This document shows positions 7,490 to 16,690 of a stretch of 36,861 nt of DNA, one piece after another (the stretch's first letter is position 1; every line of letters begins with the position of its first letter). The notes under the pieces are model-generated. The model was not told the DNA's origin. It did not search any database and saw nothing but the letters and a program-made list of their open reading frames with translations. The stretch comes from Prolixibacteraceae bacterium. Its GTDB lineage: Bacteria; Bacteroidota; Bacteroidia; Bacteroidales; Prolixibacteraceae. The position numbers were made by a program, and so were the translations under genes. The DNA is taken from contig JAFGEV010000109.1 of assembly GCA_016931385.1 (NCBI GenBank), positions 1-36,861 on the forward strand, written 5' to 3'.

Positions 7490-8188
7490 ATGAACCGAAA
7501 GATAAACTTCGAAGACCTTGGGGTTTCAGAATACAAAAAAACTTGGGATTACCAGGAAGAGCTTTTGCAGCGGGTAATCGAACAAAAACTTAAAAAGAAA
7601 TCGGATCCTGGCCAAAAAAGTGATAATTATCTCTTGTTTGTCGAGCATCCTCATGTGTATACCCTGGGGAAAAGCGGCGATGAACAGAACCTGCTGTTAA
7701 ACTATATTCAGTTACAGGCTGCCGAGGCAACTTTTTTTCACACCGACCGGGGTGGGGATATTACGTATCACGGTCCCGGGCAACTCGTAGGTTATCCCAT
7801 ATTCGACCTCGAGAATTTTGGAATTGGCCTTCGCCAATATATACATATAATGGAAGAAGCAATTATTCTTTCAATAGGAGAATATGGGCTGAAAGGCACA
7901 CGTGATGAAAAGGCCACTGGTGTATGGCTTGACGCCGGTACTCCGAAAGCACGTAAAATATGTGCCATAGGTGTTAAAAGTTCCCGCTTTGTTACCATGC
8001 ATGGTTTTGCCTTGAATGTGAATACCGATCTGAAATACTTTCAGCATATTAATCCTTGTGGATTTACCGACAGGGGAGTGACTTCCTTGCAGAATGAGCT
8101 GGGCGAAAAACAGGATTTTGAAGATATGAAACAAAAGGTTTTAAAAAATTTGGTTAAAACCTACGAGGGTGAACTTTCGGCAGAATGA
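7490..8188 (+). CDS. lipB: Octanoyl-[ACP]:protein N-octanoyltransferase
   Basis: Transfers octanoyl groups from acyl carrier protein to lipoyl domains (EC 2.3.1.181), giving the substrate for LipA encoded just upstream. The family core RGGDITYHGPGQLVGYP is at residues 87-103. The KICAIG lysine (Lys156) and the cysteine in INPCGFTDRGVTSL (Cys190) are 34 residues apart, the same spacing as the catalytic pair Lys142/Cys176 of the mycobacterial enzyme. I chose the ATG at 7490; a TTG at 7463 would add nine residues with no family similarity. 232 aa is normal. The 3' end overlaps the convergent MFS gene by 28 nt. Confidence 0.95.
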   Translation: MNRKINFEDLGVSEYKKTWDYQEELLQRVIEQKLKKKSDPGQKSDNYLLFVEHPHVYTLGKSGDEQNLLLNYIQLQAAEATFFHTDRGGDITYHGPGQLVGYPIFDLENFGIGLRQYIHIMEEAIILSIGEYGLKGTRDEKATGVWLDAGTPKARKICAIGVKSSRFVTMHGFALNVNTDLKYFQHINPCGFTDRGVTSLQNELGEKQDFEDMKQKVLKNLVKTYEGELSAE

Positions 8189-9441
8189 TCCTTTTTGAAT
8201 GATTCCCTTAACCCAAAACTCAACAATATAATAACCCCATTCAGAATCATGAATATGAGCATGATAGTTGAAACGCCAATTATGTTTAATCCATAAACAA
8301 ACAAAATCCCTGAAATCTGACCTATTAACAGCAATAATCCCTGAACCATCGATTCAGTTGCCGGGTATGACATTTCGGCTCCGTATTGGAAAGCGATAGG
8401 CCCGGCGCTCATAATAAAAAATCCAAAGAAAAAAGATGAAAATAACATTGGCCAGAAGGTGTCAAAATAAGTTAACCCGGCCAAACCCGGTAGCATTAAA
8501 AATATACATAAAACAATAAAAGGTTTCCGTTTTTCCATTTTATCTGAAAGGATTGGCAAAATAATTGCACCGGCAATTCCTCCAATAAGCATTGCGCCTC
8601 CAACAATACCTGTTTGTTCCATGTTTAATGAATCACATATCTGGTCGATACATGTGCTTACGGCGTTGAAAATACCCAATCCTATAAAAAACAGGATTAA
8701 CAAAAATTGCATATCCCTGATGTTAAGAATAAATTTTAGCGAACGTTTGGGTGAAATTCGTAATGCTTTATTTCCTTTAGAGGGTTCGGGTTCATCTTTT
8801 ACCAAAATGACAACAAGAAATGCGCTTACAGCAGTTAGTAATCCATATATCCATAACATTCGGGATAAATGAAAGCCCTGGTCCGGATTTTCATTTATAA
8901 GGAATGGCGTTAATGCAAGGGCAATTACAATACCAACATATTGAGCCAGGGTACCAATGCCGGCAACGGTTGCTCTTTCGTTTGGAGGAAACCAAAGCGC
9001 TCCAAGTTTAGTAAGTGAATTCAGAATAAAAGGTTGCCCTATGGCAAGTCCTGTTTGCCCTACTATTAATAATGTAAAGTTGTTACCTCCGGTTGCTTTT
9101 ACCAAACCGAAAATTCCTGTAAACCATGCACCAATTAACAGGCCTCTTTTCAATCCATAAGTGTCGATTATGTATGATGCGGGGATGCTTAATACGATGA
9201 AAACAATCATGTAAAGCATCGATAAAAAATCGATTTGTAAAGGAGTTGCATGAAAGTTTTGTTGAGCTACTTCCGAAATTGAAGCAAACGATAACCAATG
9301 AATTTCGACCATTACTGTGATTAGGAAATAAGAAGCCAGCATAATCCAGCGATAATGACTTTTTTCAGAAGCTTTATTTTTCATTTTGAAATTTATAAAA
9401 CGTAGTGAAGATATCAAAAAATGTAAAAGCATTTGGCTCAT
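8161..9441 (-). CDS. MFS transporter, FLVCR-like
   Basis: Twelve-helix major facilitator of 426 aa. The N-terminal half matches the pattern of the FLVCR family (choline/heme transport proteins of eukaryotes and their bacterial relatives): IHWLSFASISEVAQQNF in helix 1, IDFLSMLYMIVF then IDTYGLKRG at the helix 2-3 loop, GQTGLAIGQPFI in helix 4, and ALWFPPNERATVAGIGT before helix 5. The short basic and acidic linker at about 215-240 separates the two bundles. The substrate cannot be read from the sequence. An alternative start is the ATG at 9384, which removes 19 atypical residues. The 3' end overlaps lipB by 28 nt on the other strand, which may couple their termination but says nothing about function. 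Confidence 0.8.
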   Translation of the reverse strand: MSQMLLHFLISSLRFINFKMKNKASEKSHYRWIMLASYFLITVMVEIHWLSFASISEVAQQNFHATPLQIDFLSMLYMIVFIVLSIPASYIIDTYGLKRGLLIGAWFTGIFGLVKATGGNNFTLLIVGQTGLAIGQPFILNSLTKLGALWFPPNERATVAGIGTLAQYVGIVIALALTPFLINENPDQGFHLSRMLWIYGLLTAVSAFLVVILVKDEPEPSKGNKALRISPKRSLKFILNIRDMQFLLILFFIGLGIFNAVSTCIDQICDSLNMEQTGIVGGAMLIGGIAGAIILPILSDKMEKRKPFIVLCIFLMLPGLAGLTYFDTFWPMLFSSFFFGFFIMSAGPIAFQYGAEMSYPATESMVQGLLLLIGQISGILFVYGLNIIGVSTIMLIFMILNGVIILLSFGLRESFKKDHSAESSPS

Positions 9442-9610
9442 TCATTGTTTTTCTGATTCTGAATTAATAAATTTCACAACGAAACTGGTTTTAGAAAGAC
9501 TGGGTGGAAGTGATTAATTTAAAAAATTGCAGTTTTTTTGGGCGAACAACAATTTTTGTTTTTTAAACGATTAATATGCATCTTGTAAACGAGTGTGTAA
9601 TTTTGTGCTG

Positions 9611-12600
9611 ATGGTGAAAAGGGCGATTATACTGGTTCTTATTTTTTCATTCCTAAAATGTTTTTCAACAGGGGAAGAATTTTATTTTAAAGGAATATCT
9701 GTTCCCGATGGACTCTCGAACAATTGGGTGAGGTGTTTTTACCAGGACGATTTTGGCTTTTTATGGATTGGCACAGCCGATGGGCTTAACCGTTACGACG
9801 GGCGCACAATAAAAGTAATAAGGCCAACAACAAATAATAATACTGGTTTGGGCAACGTTACTGTGAATGAGCTTATTCGCAGGGATAATGAGTCGATATG
9901 GGTTTGTTCCGACAAGGGATTATATATATTAAACCTGAACAACGAAACCCTGAAAATGGATTCTTTAATTCCCCCACATCCGGTTTTAACAGCAATTGCC
10001 GACAATAAGGAAAACATTTGGTTTGGGACCAATAACGGACTTTATATGGTGAAAGACGGAGTTTTGCTGAAGTCGTTCTTTGCAAACGGAACCAACAGTA
10101 TCTCCGACAACTACATTAATTCACTGTTATTTGATTCCGGCAATACACTTTGGGTTGGAACCAAAATGGGTTTAAACAGATATAACTATTCTTCTGGTGA
10201 GTTTACCCGGTATTTTGCTTCAGATAACCCATCGGGCCTAACGGGAAACGACATTATAAGCATTACCGAAGACCGGGATAAGCGGATATGGGTTGGAACT
10301 TCGTTAAATGGATTAAACCTGTTAAAGAAAAAGGGCGATAGTGTTTATTTTGAACTTATTCTTGATGGAGGCATCCGTACTGTGATTGATGACCAGAGGA
10401 GTTATATCTGGGTTGGTTTTTCAACTGGTGAAGGCATAAAACTAATCGACTATGGGGAGTTCAGTAAAGGTAAGTTAAAGGTCACCCGGTTGATGAAAGA
10501 TCCTATGGATATGAATTCACTGAATGACAATTCAATCTTTACCCTTTTCCTTGACCGTTTTAACGACATGTGGGTTGGCACATTCGGTGGTGGAATTAAC
10601 CTGTATAGTTACCGCACTAAGAAATTTCATGTGGTTAAGGAAAGTTATGACGATGAATCGACAATAAAAAACAATCTTGTGAATGCCTTTTTTGAAGAAG
10701 ATGATTATTTATGGATTGGAACCGAAGGCGGGCTCGACAGGTTAAATAAAAAAACCGGACAGTTCAAGAATTACAGATATCAGCGAAATAACCCCCGCAG
10801 CCTGGGATCAAACACAGTATTGTCAATTTTAAAAGACAGCAGGGGAAACCTTTGGATTGGCACTTGGGCAGGCGGCCTGAACAGGTACAATTATAAAACC
10901 GATGATTTTGAGAGGTTTTTACCCGGTGATGATGAAGGCTCTATTGGTAGTGCAAACATTTTCTGCATTTTTGAAGATTCGCGGAAGAACCTTTGGATCG
11001 GTACAAACAGGGGTGGGCTCAACAAATACGATTATACAACAGGATTGTTTAAACAATATATTCACGATGAAAACGATTCTACAAGTCTGATCGGAAGGAG
11101 CATGAGTGATGTTTTTGAAACATCAGCGGGCGAACTTTACATATCGATGTATAACGTTTTGGAACGCTACAATTATCAGAACGATAATTTTGAGCACATT
11201 TTCCGTTACCCCCCGGGTACCGATGAAAGTGGCTCAATTCTTTATATGACTGAGGACAGCAATAATAATTTGTGGATAGCCACCAATGCAGGCCTTGAAT
11301 ATTTCAATCCGGATAATAATACATATAAAAGATATACAATGAATGAAGGGTTGCCCGATAATACCATACAGGGCATCCTTGAAGATAACCATGGCAATTT
11401 ATGGCTCAGTACCAATAAAGGCCTGTCGAAATTTATCGATGGAACTTTGTTACCCGATAACCCTCTTTTCCAGAATTTTTCGATGGATGATGGCTTACCG
11501 GCAAACGATTTCAAAAAAAAGGCAGCCTATAAAAATTCAAAAGGGATAATGTATTTTGGATCATCGAGGGGCTATACCTGGTTTCACCCCGATAGTATAG
11601 AACTGAACACACAAATACCCACCATCGTTTTTACCGATTTCCTTTTGCTTGAAACATCGCCCAACAAAAATTCAAAGTTCAGGGCAATCGATGTGAATAT
11701 TAACATTGTTGACCAACTTGACCTGCATTACCCAAATACCGATTTTACAATAAGTTATGCAGCGCTAAATTACCTCAATTCAGAAAAAAACCAATTTCAG
11801 TATAAACTCGATGGATACGATACCGAGTGGATTGATGCGGGGAATAACACCACCGCTACCTACACCAATTTATCGGAAGGCAAGTACACCTTTCTGGTAA
11901 AAGGATCGAATAACGACGGGGTTTGGAACCCTGAACCAAAATCAGTATCACTTGAAATATACCCACCATGGTGGAGGACTACAGCTTTTAAGATATTGCT
12001 TGGCTTTTTAATAGTCTTTACAATAGTTGTATATGTGCTGACAAGGTTCATTATTCTTAACAGGGAAAACAGGTTGCTAGAGGCAATTGTTGAAAAACGC
12101 ACAAACGAGCTCTCCAAACTAAACTCATTGCTCGAGCAAAAACAAATGATCATTCTTGAACAAAACCAGGAACTGTCGAAACACCGCAACCACCTCGAAG
12201 GCCTGGTTCAGGATCGGACCGCCGAATTGGCTGCAGCACGTACAAAAGCCGAAGAGTCGGACCGGTTGAAATCGGCTTTCCTGGCCAACATGAGCCACGA
12301 GATCAGAACCCCGATGAATGCCATTGTCGGTTTTTCGAACCTGCTAGCAGGTGACGAACTTACTTTTGAGAAAAAACAAAAATATGCCGACCTTATCAAA
12401 AGTAACAGCAAATTACTTTTTGTTTTGATTAATGATATTATTGACATCTCGATTATAGAAGCAAACCAAATGGTGCTTTCACAAAGCCGTTTCAATGTGA
12501 GTTCCATACTGCGGGAACTTTACAATTATTTTGACATGGATAATGCTAAAGGGCTTCATTTGGAGTATATAAATAAGGACTTAAAAGATGATTTCTTTTT

Positions 12601-12946
12601 GTATAACGATGCAATACGATTTCGCCAGGTAATGGTTAACCTGCTTTCAAATGCATTCAAATACACCGACTCGGGCATAATCAGATTCGGATTCGAAACC
12701 GAATTGGCCGATGTGCGTTTTTTTGTTGAAGACACAGGTTGTGGAATTGATGCCACCGACCAGGAAAAGATATTCGACCATTTTTATAAAAGCCTGAAAG
12801 ATAAATCGAAACTGTATCGTGGTACAGGAATAGGCCTGGCAATTTGTAAGAAACTCGTTACGCAAATGGGTGGTAGGATATGGGTCGATTCTCAGATAAA
12901 TAAAGGTTCGGTATTTAGTTTTACTTTGCCTTTTAACTCCTTTTGA
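9611..12946 (+). CDS. Sensor histidine kinase with N-terminal beta-propeller (Reg_prop and Y_Y_Y)
   Basis: Large inner-membrane sensor. A signal peptide is followed by about fourteen propeller blades with repeated WIGT/WVGT...GLNRY signatures (about residues 30-650), then a Y_Y_Y domain (about 690-775), one transmembrane helix (about 785-810), a coiled coil, and a HisKA domain with the phosphoacceptor in MSHEIRTPMN (His896 counting from this start). The HATPase domain has an N box (VNLLSNAFKYT), a G1 box (EDTGCGID) and a G2 box (GTGIGLAICKKL). The periplasmic part matches that of hybrid two-component systems which sense oligosaccharides in Bacteroidetes. Unlike those, it has no receiver and no AraC-type output domain, so it must signal to a separate regulator not present here. 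The ATG at 9611 is preferred over an upstream GTG at 9593. Confidence 0.9.
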   Translation: MVKRAIILVLIFSFLKCFSTGEEFYFKGISVPDGLSNNWVRCFYQDDFGFLWIGTADGLNRYDGRTIKVIRPTTNNNTGLGNVTVNELIRRDNESIWVCSDKGLYILNLNNETLKMDSLIPPHPVLTAIADNKENIWFGTNNGLYMVKDGVLLKSFFANGTNSISDNYINSLLFDSGNTLWVGTKMGLNRYNYSSGEFTRYFASDNPSGLTGNDIISITEDRDKRIWVGTSLNGLNLLKKKGDSVYFELILDGGIRTVIDDQRSYIWVGFSTGEGIKLIDYGEFSKGKLKVTRLMKDPMDMNSLNDNSIFTLFLDRFNDMWVGTFGGGINLYSYRTKKFHVVKESYDDESTIKNNLVNAFFEEDDYLWIGTEGGLDRLNKKTGQFKNYRYQRNNPRSLGSNTVLSILKDSRGNLWIGTWAGGLNRYNYKTDDFERFLPGDDEGSIGSANIFCIFEDSRKNLWIGTNRGGLNKYDYTTGLFKQYIHDENDSTSLIGRSMSDVFETSAGELYISMYNVLERYNYQNDNFEHIFRYPPGTDESGSILYMTEDSNNNLWIATNAGLEYFNPDNNTYKRYTMNEGLPDNTIQGILEDNHGNLWLSTNKGLSKFIDGTLLPDNPLFQNFSMDDGLPANDFKKKAAYKNSKGIMYFGSSRGYTWFHPDSIELNTQIPTIVFTDFLLLETSPNKNSKFRAIDVNINIVDQLDLHYPNTDFTISYAALNYLNSEKNQFQYKLDGYDTEWIDAGNNTTATYTNLSEGKYTFLVKGSNNDGVWNPEPKSVSLEIYPPWWRTTAFKILLGFLIVFTIVVYVLTRFIILNRENRLLEAIVEKRTNELSKLNSLLEQKQMIILEQNQELSKHRNHLEGLVQDRTAELAAARTKAEESDRLKSAFLANMSHEIRTPMNAIVGFSNLLAGDELTFEKKQKYADLIKSNSKLLFVLINDIIDISIIEANQMVLSQSRFNVSSILRELYNYFDMDNAKGLHLEYINKDLKDDFFLYNDAIRFRQVMVNLLSNAFKYTDSGIIRFGFETELADVRFFVEDTGCGIDATDQEKIFDHFYKSLKDKSKLYRGTGIGLAICKKLVTQMGGRIWVDSQINKGSVFSFTLPFNSF

Positions 12947-13024
12947 CCCTTTATTTTTCATGTCGTTTTTTTCTTTGGCAATTCTTTACGATATTTAACT
13001 TTCAAATCAATAATACCTTTAAGT

Positions 13025-15484
13025 ATGCAAACCCAAACAAACCCTCAGCTTCAGTTGGCATATAATTTCCTTCAGTACACCAATCAGAATGTGTTTTTAA
13101 CAGGTAAGGCCGGTACAGGTAAAACCACGTTTATGAAAAACCTCAAGCAGAATTCTCCCAAACGGATGGTAGTGGTTGCTCCAACCGGGGTAGCTGCAAT
13201 TAATGCAGGAGGTGTAACAATCCATTCATTTTTTCAGCTTTCATTTGGTCCCCAGCTTCCCTATGTGCAGGTTGCCGGTAAAGGATATTCCCGGGAAGAA
13301 AGTAACCCGCCTGCAGCCCTTAAACGATTTAATAAAGAAAAAATTAATATTATCCGCAGTTTCGACCTCCTTGTGATTGATGAAGTTAGCATGGTTCGTG
13401 CCGATGTACTCGACGGGATCGACTCAGTCCTCCGAAGGTTCAGGGAACGCGATAAACCTTTTGGCGGCGTGCAACTCCTCATGATTGGTGATTTGCAGCA
13501 ACTTGCCCCAATCGTGAAGGAAGATGAATGGGAAATTCTGAAAAACTATTATGATACCTGTTTCTTTTTTAGCAGCAGGGCCTTAAAGCAATCAACCTTC
13601 GTGGGCATTGAACTGAAAAAAATTTTCAGACAAACCGACCAGCAATTTATCAACTTACTGAACAAAGTACGCAATAACAGCTTTGATGAAGCATTGATAA
13701 ATGAACTGAACAAAAGATATATTCCCGGCTTTGACCCATCTGACGATGAAGGGTACATCACCCTTACAACCCACAACTACCAATCGAAACAAATTAACAG
13801 TTCAAAACTTAATGCTTTAAAAACAACCTTGAAATGCTACGATGCAGTGGTTGAAGGCGATTTTCCGGAGTATGCATACCCAACCGATGAACACCTGGCT
13901 TTGAAAGAGGGTGCGCAGGTTATGTTTGTCAAAAACGATCCCTCGTACGAAAAACTTTTTTATAATGGAAAAATTGGGCAGGTAACAAAAATGACCGACG
14001 AAGGGGTTGTGGTATCCTGCAAAGACGATGCAGAACCAATTTTTGTTGTGCCAACTGAGTGGGAAAATGCCCGGTATAAGCTGAATGAACAAAACCAGGA
14101 AATTGAAGAAGAGGTAATTGGTAAATTTATCCAGTTGCCGCTAAAACTTGCCTGGGCCATTACCATTCATAAAAGCCAGGGCTTAACATTCGACAAAGCC
14201 ATTATTGACGCCCGGCAGTCGTTTGCCCACGGACAAGTTTACGTGGCGCTTAGCCGTTGCAGGTCGATCGATGGAATGGTGCTGAGGACACCTTTATCGG
14301 AATATAGCGTTATCAGCGATAAAACAGTGGTTGGTTTTACTGAAAACATTGAAAAAAACCAACCCGGCAACGATGAATTGAACCAATCAAGGGCTGTTTA
14401 TGAATTACAACTTATTAAAGAGCTTTTCGATTTTTCTGTTATCATCCGAAATGGTCATTACATTTTAAAAATCTGGGATGAACATAACCAGGTGCTTGAT
14501 GGAAATTTGCCCGAAAAACTACGTGAAATAATAATTTCAATAGAAAGGGAATTAAAGCAGATTGCTTCAAATTTTGAAGGTCAGGTTGAAAAGTTGCTCC
14601 AACAAAATGGCTTTATTGAAAAAAATCAGCTATTGCAGGAAAGGTTAAAAAAAGCATCGGCATGGTTTCTTGAAAAGCTTGAAAATTTGATTGAAATCCC
14701 ACTTGACAATGCCGTTTGGGAAACAGACAACAGGGCGCTAAAAAAAACAGTTTCAGAAGCTCTGAACAGGCTCGAACTTGGGCTTTCTGTAAAAAAGGCA
14801 TGTATGAAACTCATACTGGAAGAAGGTTTTAATATAAAACATTTTCTTGAAACCAGGGCAAAGGCTTCAATCGAAAAACCTGTATGGAAAAGAAAAGAAA
14901 AGGCAATAGTTTATGGATCGAATAATCCTGAATTTTTTAGGATATTGGCCGGGTGGCGCGACAATAAGGCCGACGAACTTGACATGAATTTATTTGGCAT
15001 ACTGTCGCATAAGGTTATGGTTGCCATTTCAAACCAGCTTCCGCCAACTGCTGCCGAACTTAAGGCGGTGAAAGGCATGGGTGGGAAAAAAATGCAGCTT
15101 TTCGGAAAAGAAATTCTGGCCATGATCATCCAATACAGGCAACAAAAGAACCTTGAACTTCCTGTTAATGCCAAAATGGAGGTTGCACTTGCCGGGCTTG
15201 AAACAAAAGAAATAAGCCTCAAATTATATGAACAGGGTCTGAAAACCAATGAAATTGCACAAAAAAGAGACCTTAAAACATCAACAATTGAAAGCCATCT
15301 TGCACATTTTATTGCCAGGGGGCAGGTCAATGTTTTTGATCTGATTGACAAGGAAAAATACAATGCTATTGCCCAAAAAGTAAAAGAATCTCCGATAATT
15401 ACGTCTTCTGAAATTCGCGATGCCCTGGGCCATAATGTATCATACGGCGAAATAAAAATGGTACTGGCCGATTTGGGGAGGTAG
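13025..15484 (+). CDS. Pif1-like SF1B DNA helicase with HRDC and C-terminal HTH domains
   Basis: Predicted 5'-3' DNA helicase of the RecD2/Pif1 group, 819 aa. Walker A is GKAGTGKT (27-34) and Walker B is VIDE (Asp119-Glu120), followed by GDLQQLAPI and, near residue 375, the UvrD_C_2 motif WAITIHKSQGLTFD. The middle (about 440-600) is a poorly conserved helical linker. An HRDC domain (about 635-705, HKVMVAISNQLPPTAAEL) and an HTH_40-like domain (about 715-800, EISLKLYEQGLKTNEIAQKR) close the protein. HRDC and HTH tails are better known from RecQ helicases and help in binding structured DNA, so a role in resolving unusual DNA structures or in replication restart is likely. It appears monocistronic. 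Confidence 0.9.
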   Translation: MQTQTNPQLQLAYNFLQYTNQNVFLTGKAGTGKTTFMKNLKQNSPKRMVVVAPTGVAAINAGGVTIHSFFQLSFGPQLPYVQVAGKGYSREESNPPAALKRFNKEKINIIRSFDLLVIDEVSMVRADVLDGIDSVLRRFRERDKPFGGVQLLMIGDLQQLAPIVKEDEWEILKNYYDTCFFFSSRALKQSTFVGIELKKIFRQTDQQFINLLNKVRNNSFDEALINELNKRYIPGFDPSDDEGYITLTTHNYQSKQINSSKLNALKTTLKCYDAVVEGDFPEYAYPTDEHLALKEGAQVMFVKNDPSYEKLFYNGKIGQVTKMTDEGVVVSCKDDAEPIFVVPTEWENARYKLNEQNQEIEEEVIGKFIQLPLKLAWAITIHKSQGLTFDKAIIDARQSFAHGQVYVALSRCRSIDGMVLRTPLSEYSVISDKTVVGFTENIEKNQPGNDELNQSRAVYELQLIKELFDFSVIIRNGHYILKIWDEHNQVLDGNLPEKLREIIISIERELKQIASNFEGQVEKLLQQNGFIEKNQLLQERLKKASAWFLEKLENLIEIPLDNAVWETDNRALKKTVSEALNRLELGLSVKKACMKLILEEGFNIKHFLETRAKASIEKPVWKRKEKAIVYGSNNPEFFRILAGWRDNKADELDMNLFGILSHKVMVAISNQLPPTAAELKAVKGMGGKKMQLFGKEILAMIIQYRQQKNLELPVNAKMEVALAGLETKEISLKLYEQGLKTNEIAQKRDLKTSTIESHLAHFIARGQVNVFDLIDKEKYNAIAQKVKESPIITSSEIRDALGHNVSYGEIKMVLADLGR

Positions 15485-15496
15485 AATAAAAGGTTT

Positions 15497-15647
15497 TTAG
15501 TTACACGGAGGGCCACAGAGAAGCCACGGAGGGTCACAGAGAAGACACAGAGAATAGCAGCGTTTATTTATTTGATTGTAACACATAACATGGAATATCT
15601 GCTCCGTGGTTCTCCGTTCCTGCTCCGATGCCCTCAGTGCAACTTTT
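15497..15647. repeat. Intergenic repeat, copy 1 (CACGGAGG/CTCCGTGG family)
   Basis: The left part repeats the words CACGGAGG and CACAGAGAA three times, and the right part (15602-15614, CTCCGTGGTTCTC) is their complement, so the element can fold as a long imperfect hairpin. Its first 15 bases (TTAGTTACACGGAGG) are identical to the start of copy 2 at 16691. Repeats of this kind are scattered in intergenic spaces of many bacterial genomes. The rest of the spacer up to 15736 holds another small hairpin (ACCACCAT with GGTGGT near 15701-15724). Confidence 0.7.
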
Positions 15648-15736
15648 ATTGATGAGTAACTGGGGTGGAATTTGTATTTAGGAATTTGGAATTTGCTTTG
15701 ACCACCATAGCGCAGCGAAGGTGGTGGATTTAGAAT

Positions 15737-16363
15737 TTACCTGAGGTAATCGCTCACTTTCCGGCTGATCTCTTTTTTTACCTTTTCCCATGTTTGCCCC
15801 TTGTAGCTTACCGGAGTTTCGCTGTCATCGGTATCGACAAAATACGTGATGGCATTTGGTATGCTTATTGCCAGCATTTGGTTTGGATATTTCAGCTTAT
15901 GCCAGTCAATTAATTGTTGAAGTGAATAGTGTTGTAGCAATTCATGCAGATCCCAAAAATCTTTTTTCTTTCCCCTGCCCAGTATCGCCTGGACTTTCAT
16001 GGCTGCAATATCGGCATCGCTGTAAATTCTTATTCCGTTCTCGTTTTTAACTGGTGATACCAATTGAAAGGGATAATGAATGATATCGACTTTAATTTTT
16101 TTGATAAAGCAAAATATTCCGATTTTTTGATGTCCACTTTCAGTATGATAATCTTTTCCAAAAACCTGTCTTAATTCTTTTTCGATAAATTCAGGTTCAA
16201 ATTTTATATGTGAAAAAAGATCAAGGTCGATTGAATTCCTGTGCCCGTAACGAAGTGCCAACGCAGTTCCGCCAACCAGGGAAAAGGGCTTTAATTCAGG
16301 AATATCCATTAATTCCTTTAATAGGGAAAAAGTCCCGGGTTCAATTGCCTCAGTGTGTAACAT
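15737..16363 (-). CDS. AbiEii-type nucleotidyltransferase (toxin-like)
   Basis: Nucleotidyltransferase of the AbiEii family, 208 aa. The family motif is LVGGTALALRYGHRNSIDLDLF: Gly31-Gly32 bind nucleotide and Asp46 and Asp48 are the metal ligands, with the third acidic residue Asp93 in KVDIIHYP. The conserved DIAAMKVQAILGRGKKKDFWDL follows. Known AbiEii proteins are the toxin half of type IV toxin-antitoxin and phage-defence systems, and related MenT toxins modify tRNA ends. The gene overlaps the small upstream gene by 46 nt, typical of a two-gene module. Both genes lie between two copies of an intergenic repeat. The fold and motifs are secure; toxicity is inferred. Confidence 0.85.
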   Translation of the reverse strand: MLHTEAIEPGTFSLLKELMDIPELKPFSLVGGTALALRYGHRNSIDLDLFSHIKFEPEFIEKELRQVFGKDYHTESGHQKIGIFCFIKKIKVDIIHYPFQLVSPVKNENGIRIYSDADIAAMKVQAILGRGKKKDFWDLHELLQHYSLQQLIDWHKLKYPNQMLAISIPNAITYFVDTDDSETPVSYKGQTWEKVKKEISRKVSDYLR

Positions 16364-16620
16364 CGGAATTCTTCAATTGGTTTATCAATAACAGCGCTGG
16401 CGAGATGCATCCTGTGTTCCGGTAAAAACCGGGTGTTTAGTAATACTTCTGAAACCTTTTCGTCTCCATAATACCGGCGGCAGTGGCGGATATCCTCCAC
16501 ATCGCCCCGCTCGAAAACGCGTTCGATCACAAAATTGGCTTTGGCATCGTAATCGATCTTTTCAAAATCGACATCCCAGAAGATGCGCTTGTTGAATATG
16601 GGTTTCTTTTTTCCGGTCAT
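16318..16620 (-). CDS. Small conserved protein (DUF6922-like), putative partner of the AbiEii protein
   Basis: A 100-aa protein without signal peptide or membrane segment. It reads like a family common in Bacteroidetes directly upstream of AbiEii genes, with the pattern FWDVDFEKIDYD, VIERVFERGDVEDI, RRYYGDEKV and a C-terminal RCYTLRQLNP. Because it comes first in the pair and overlaps the toxin-like gene by 46 nt, it is the natural candidate for the antitoxin or transcriptional repressor. I see no clear helix-turn-helix. The DUF number is recalled from memory and should be checked. Confidence 0.7.
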   Translation of the reverse strand: MTGKKKPIFNKRIFWDVDFEKIDYDAKANFVIERVFERGDVEDIRHCRRYYGDEKVSEVLLNTRFLPEHRMHLASAVIDKPIEEFRCYTLRQLNPGLFPY

Positions 16621-16690
16621 AGCACAAATTTACAAAAATGTTTGGCTTTGTTACTCCATATATTTTTTTCTGAAAATTTTGAGATTTTTA

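Noticed and set aside
6496-8188. Link between lipA/lipB and the sulfur operon through the lipoate-dependent sHdr pathway
   Set aside because: These are standard LipA and LipB proteins some 25 kb away, and no lipoate-binding protein or heterodisulfide reductase genes are present.
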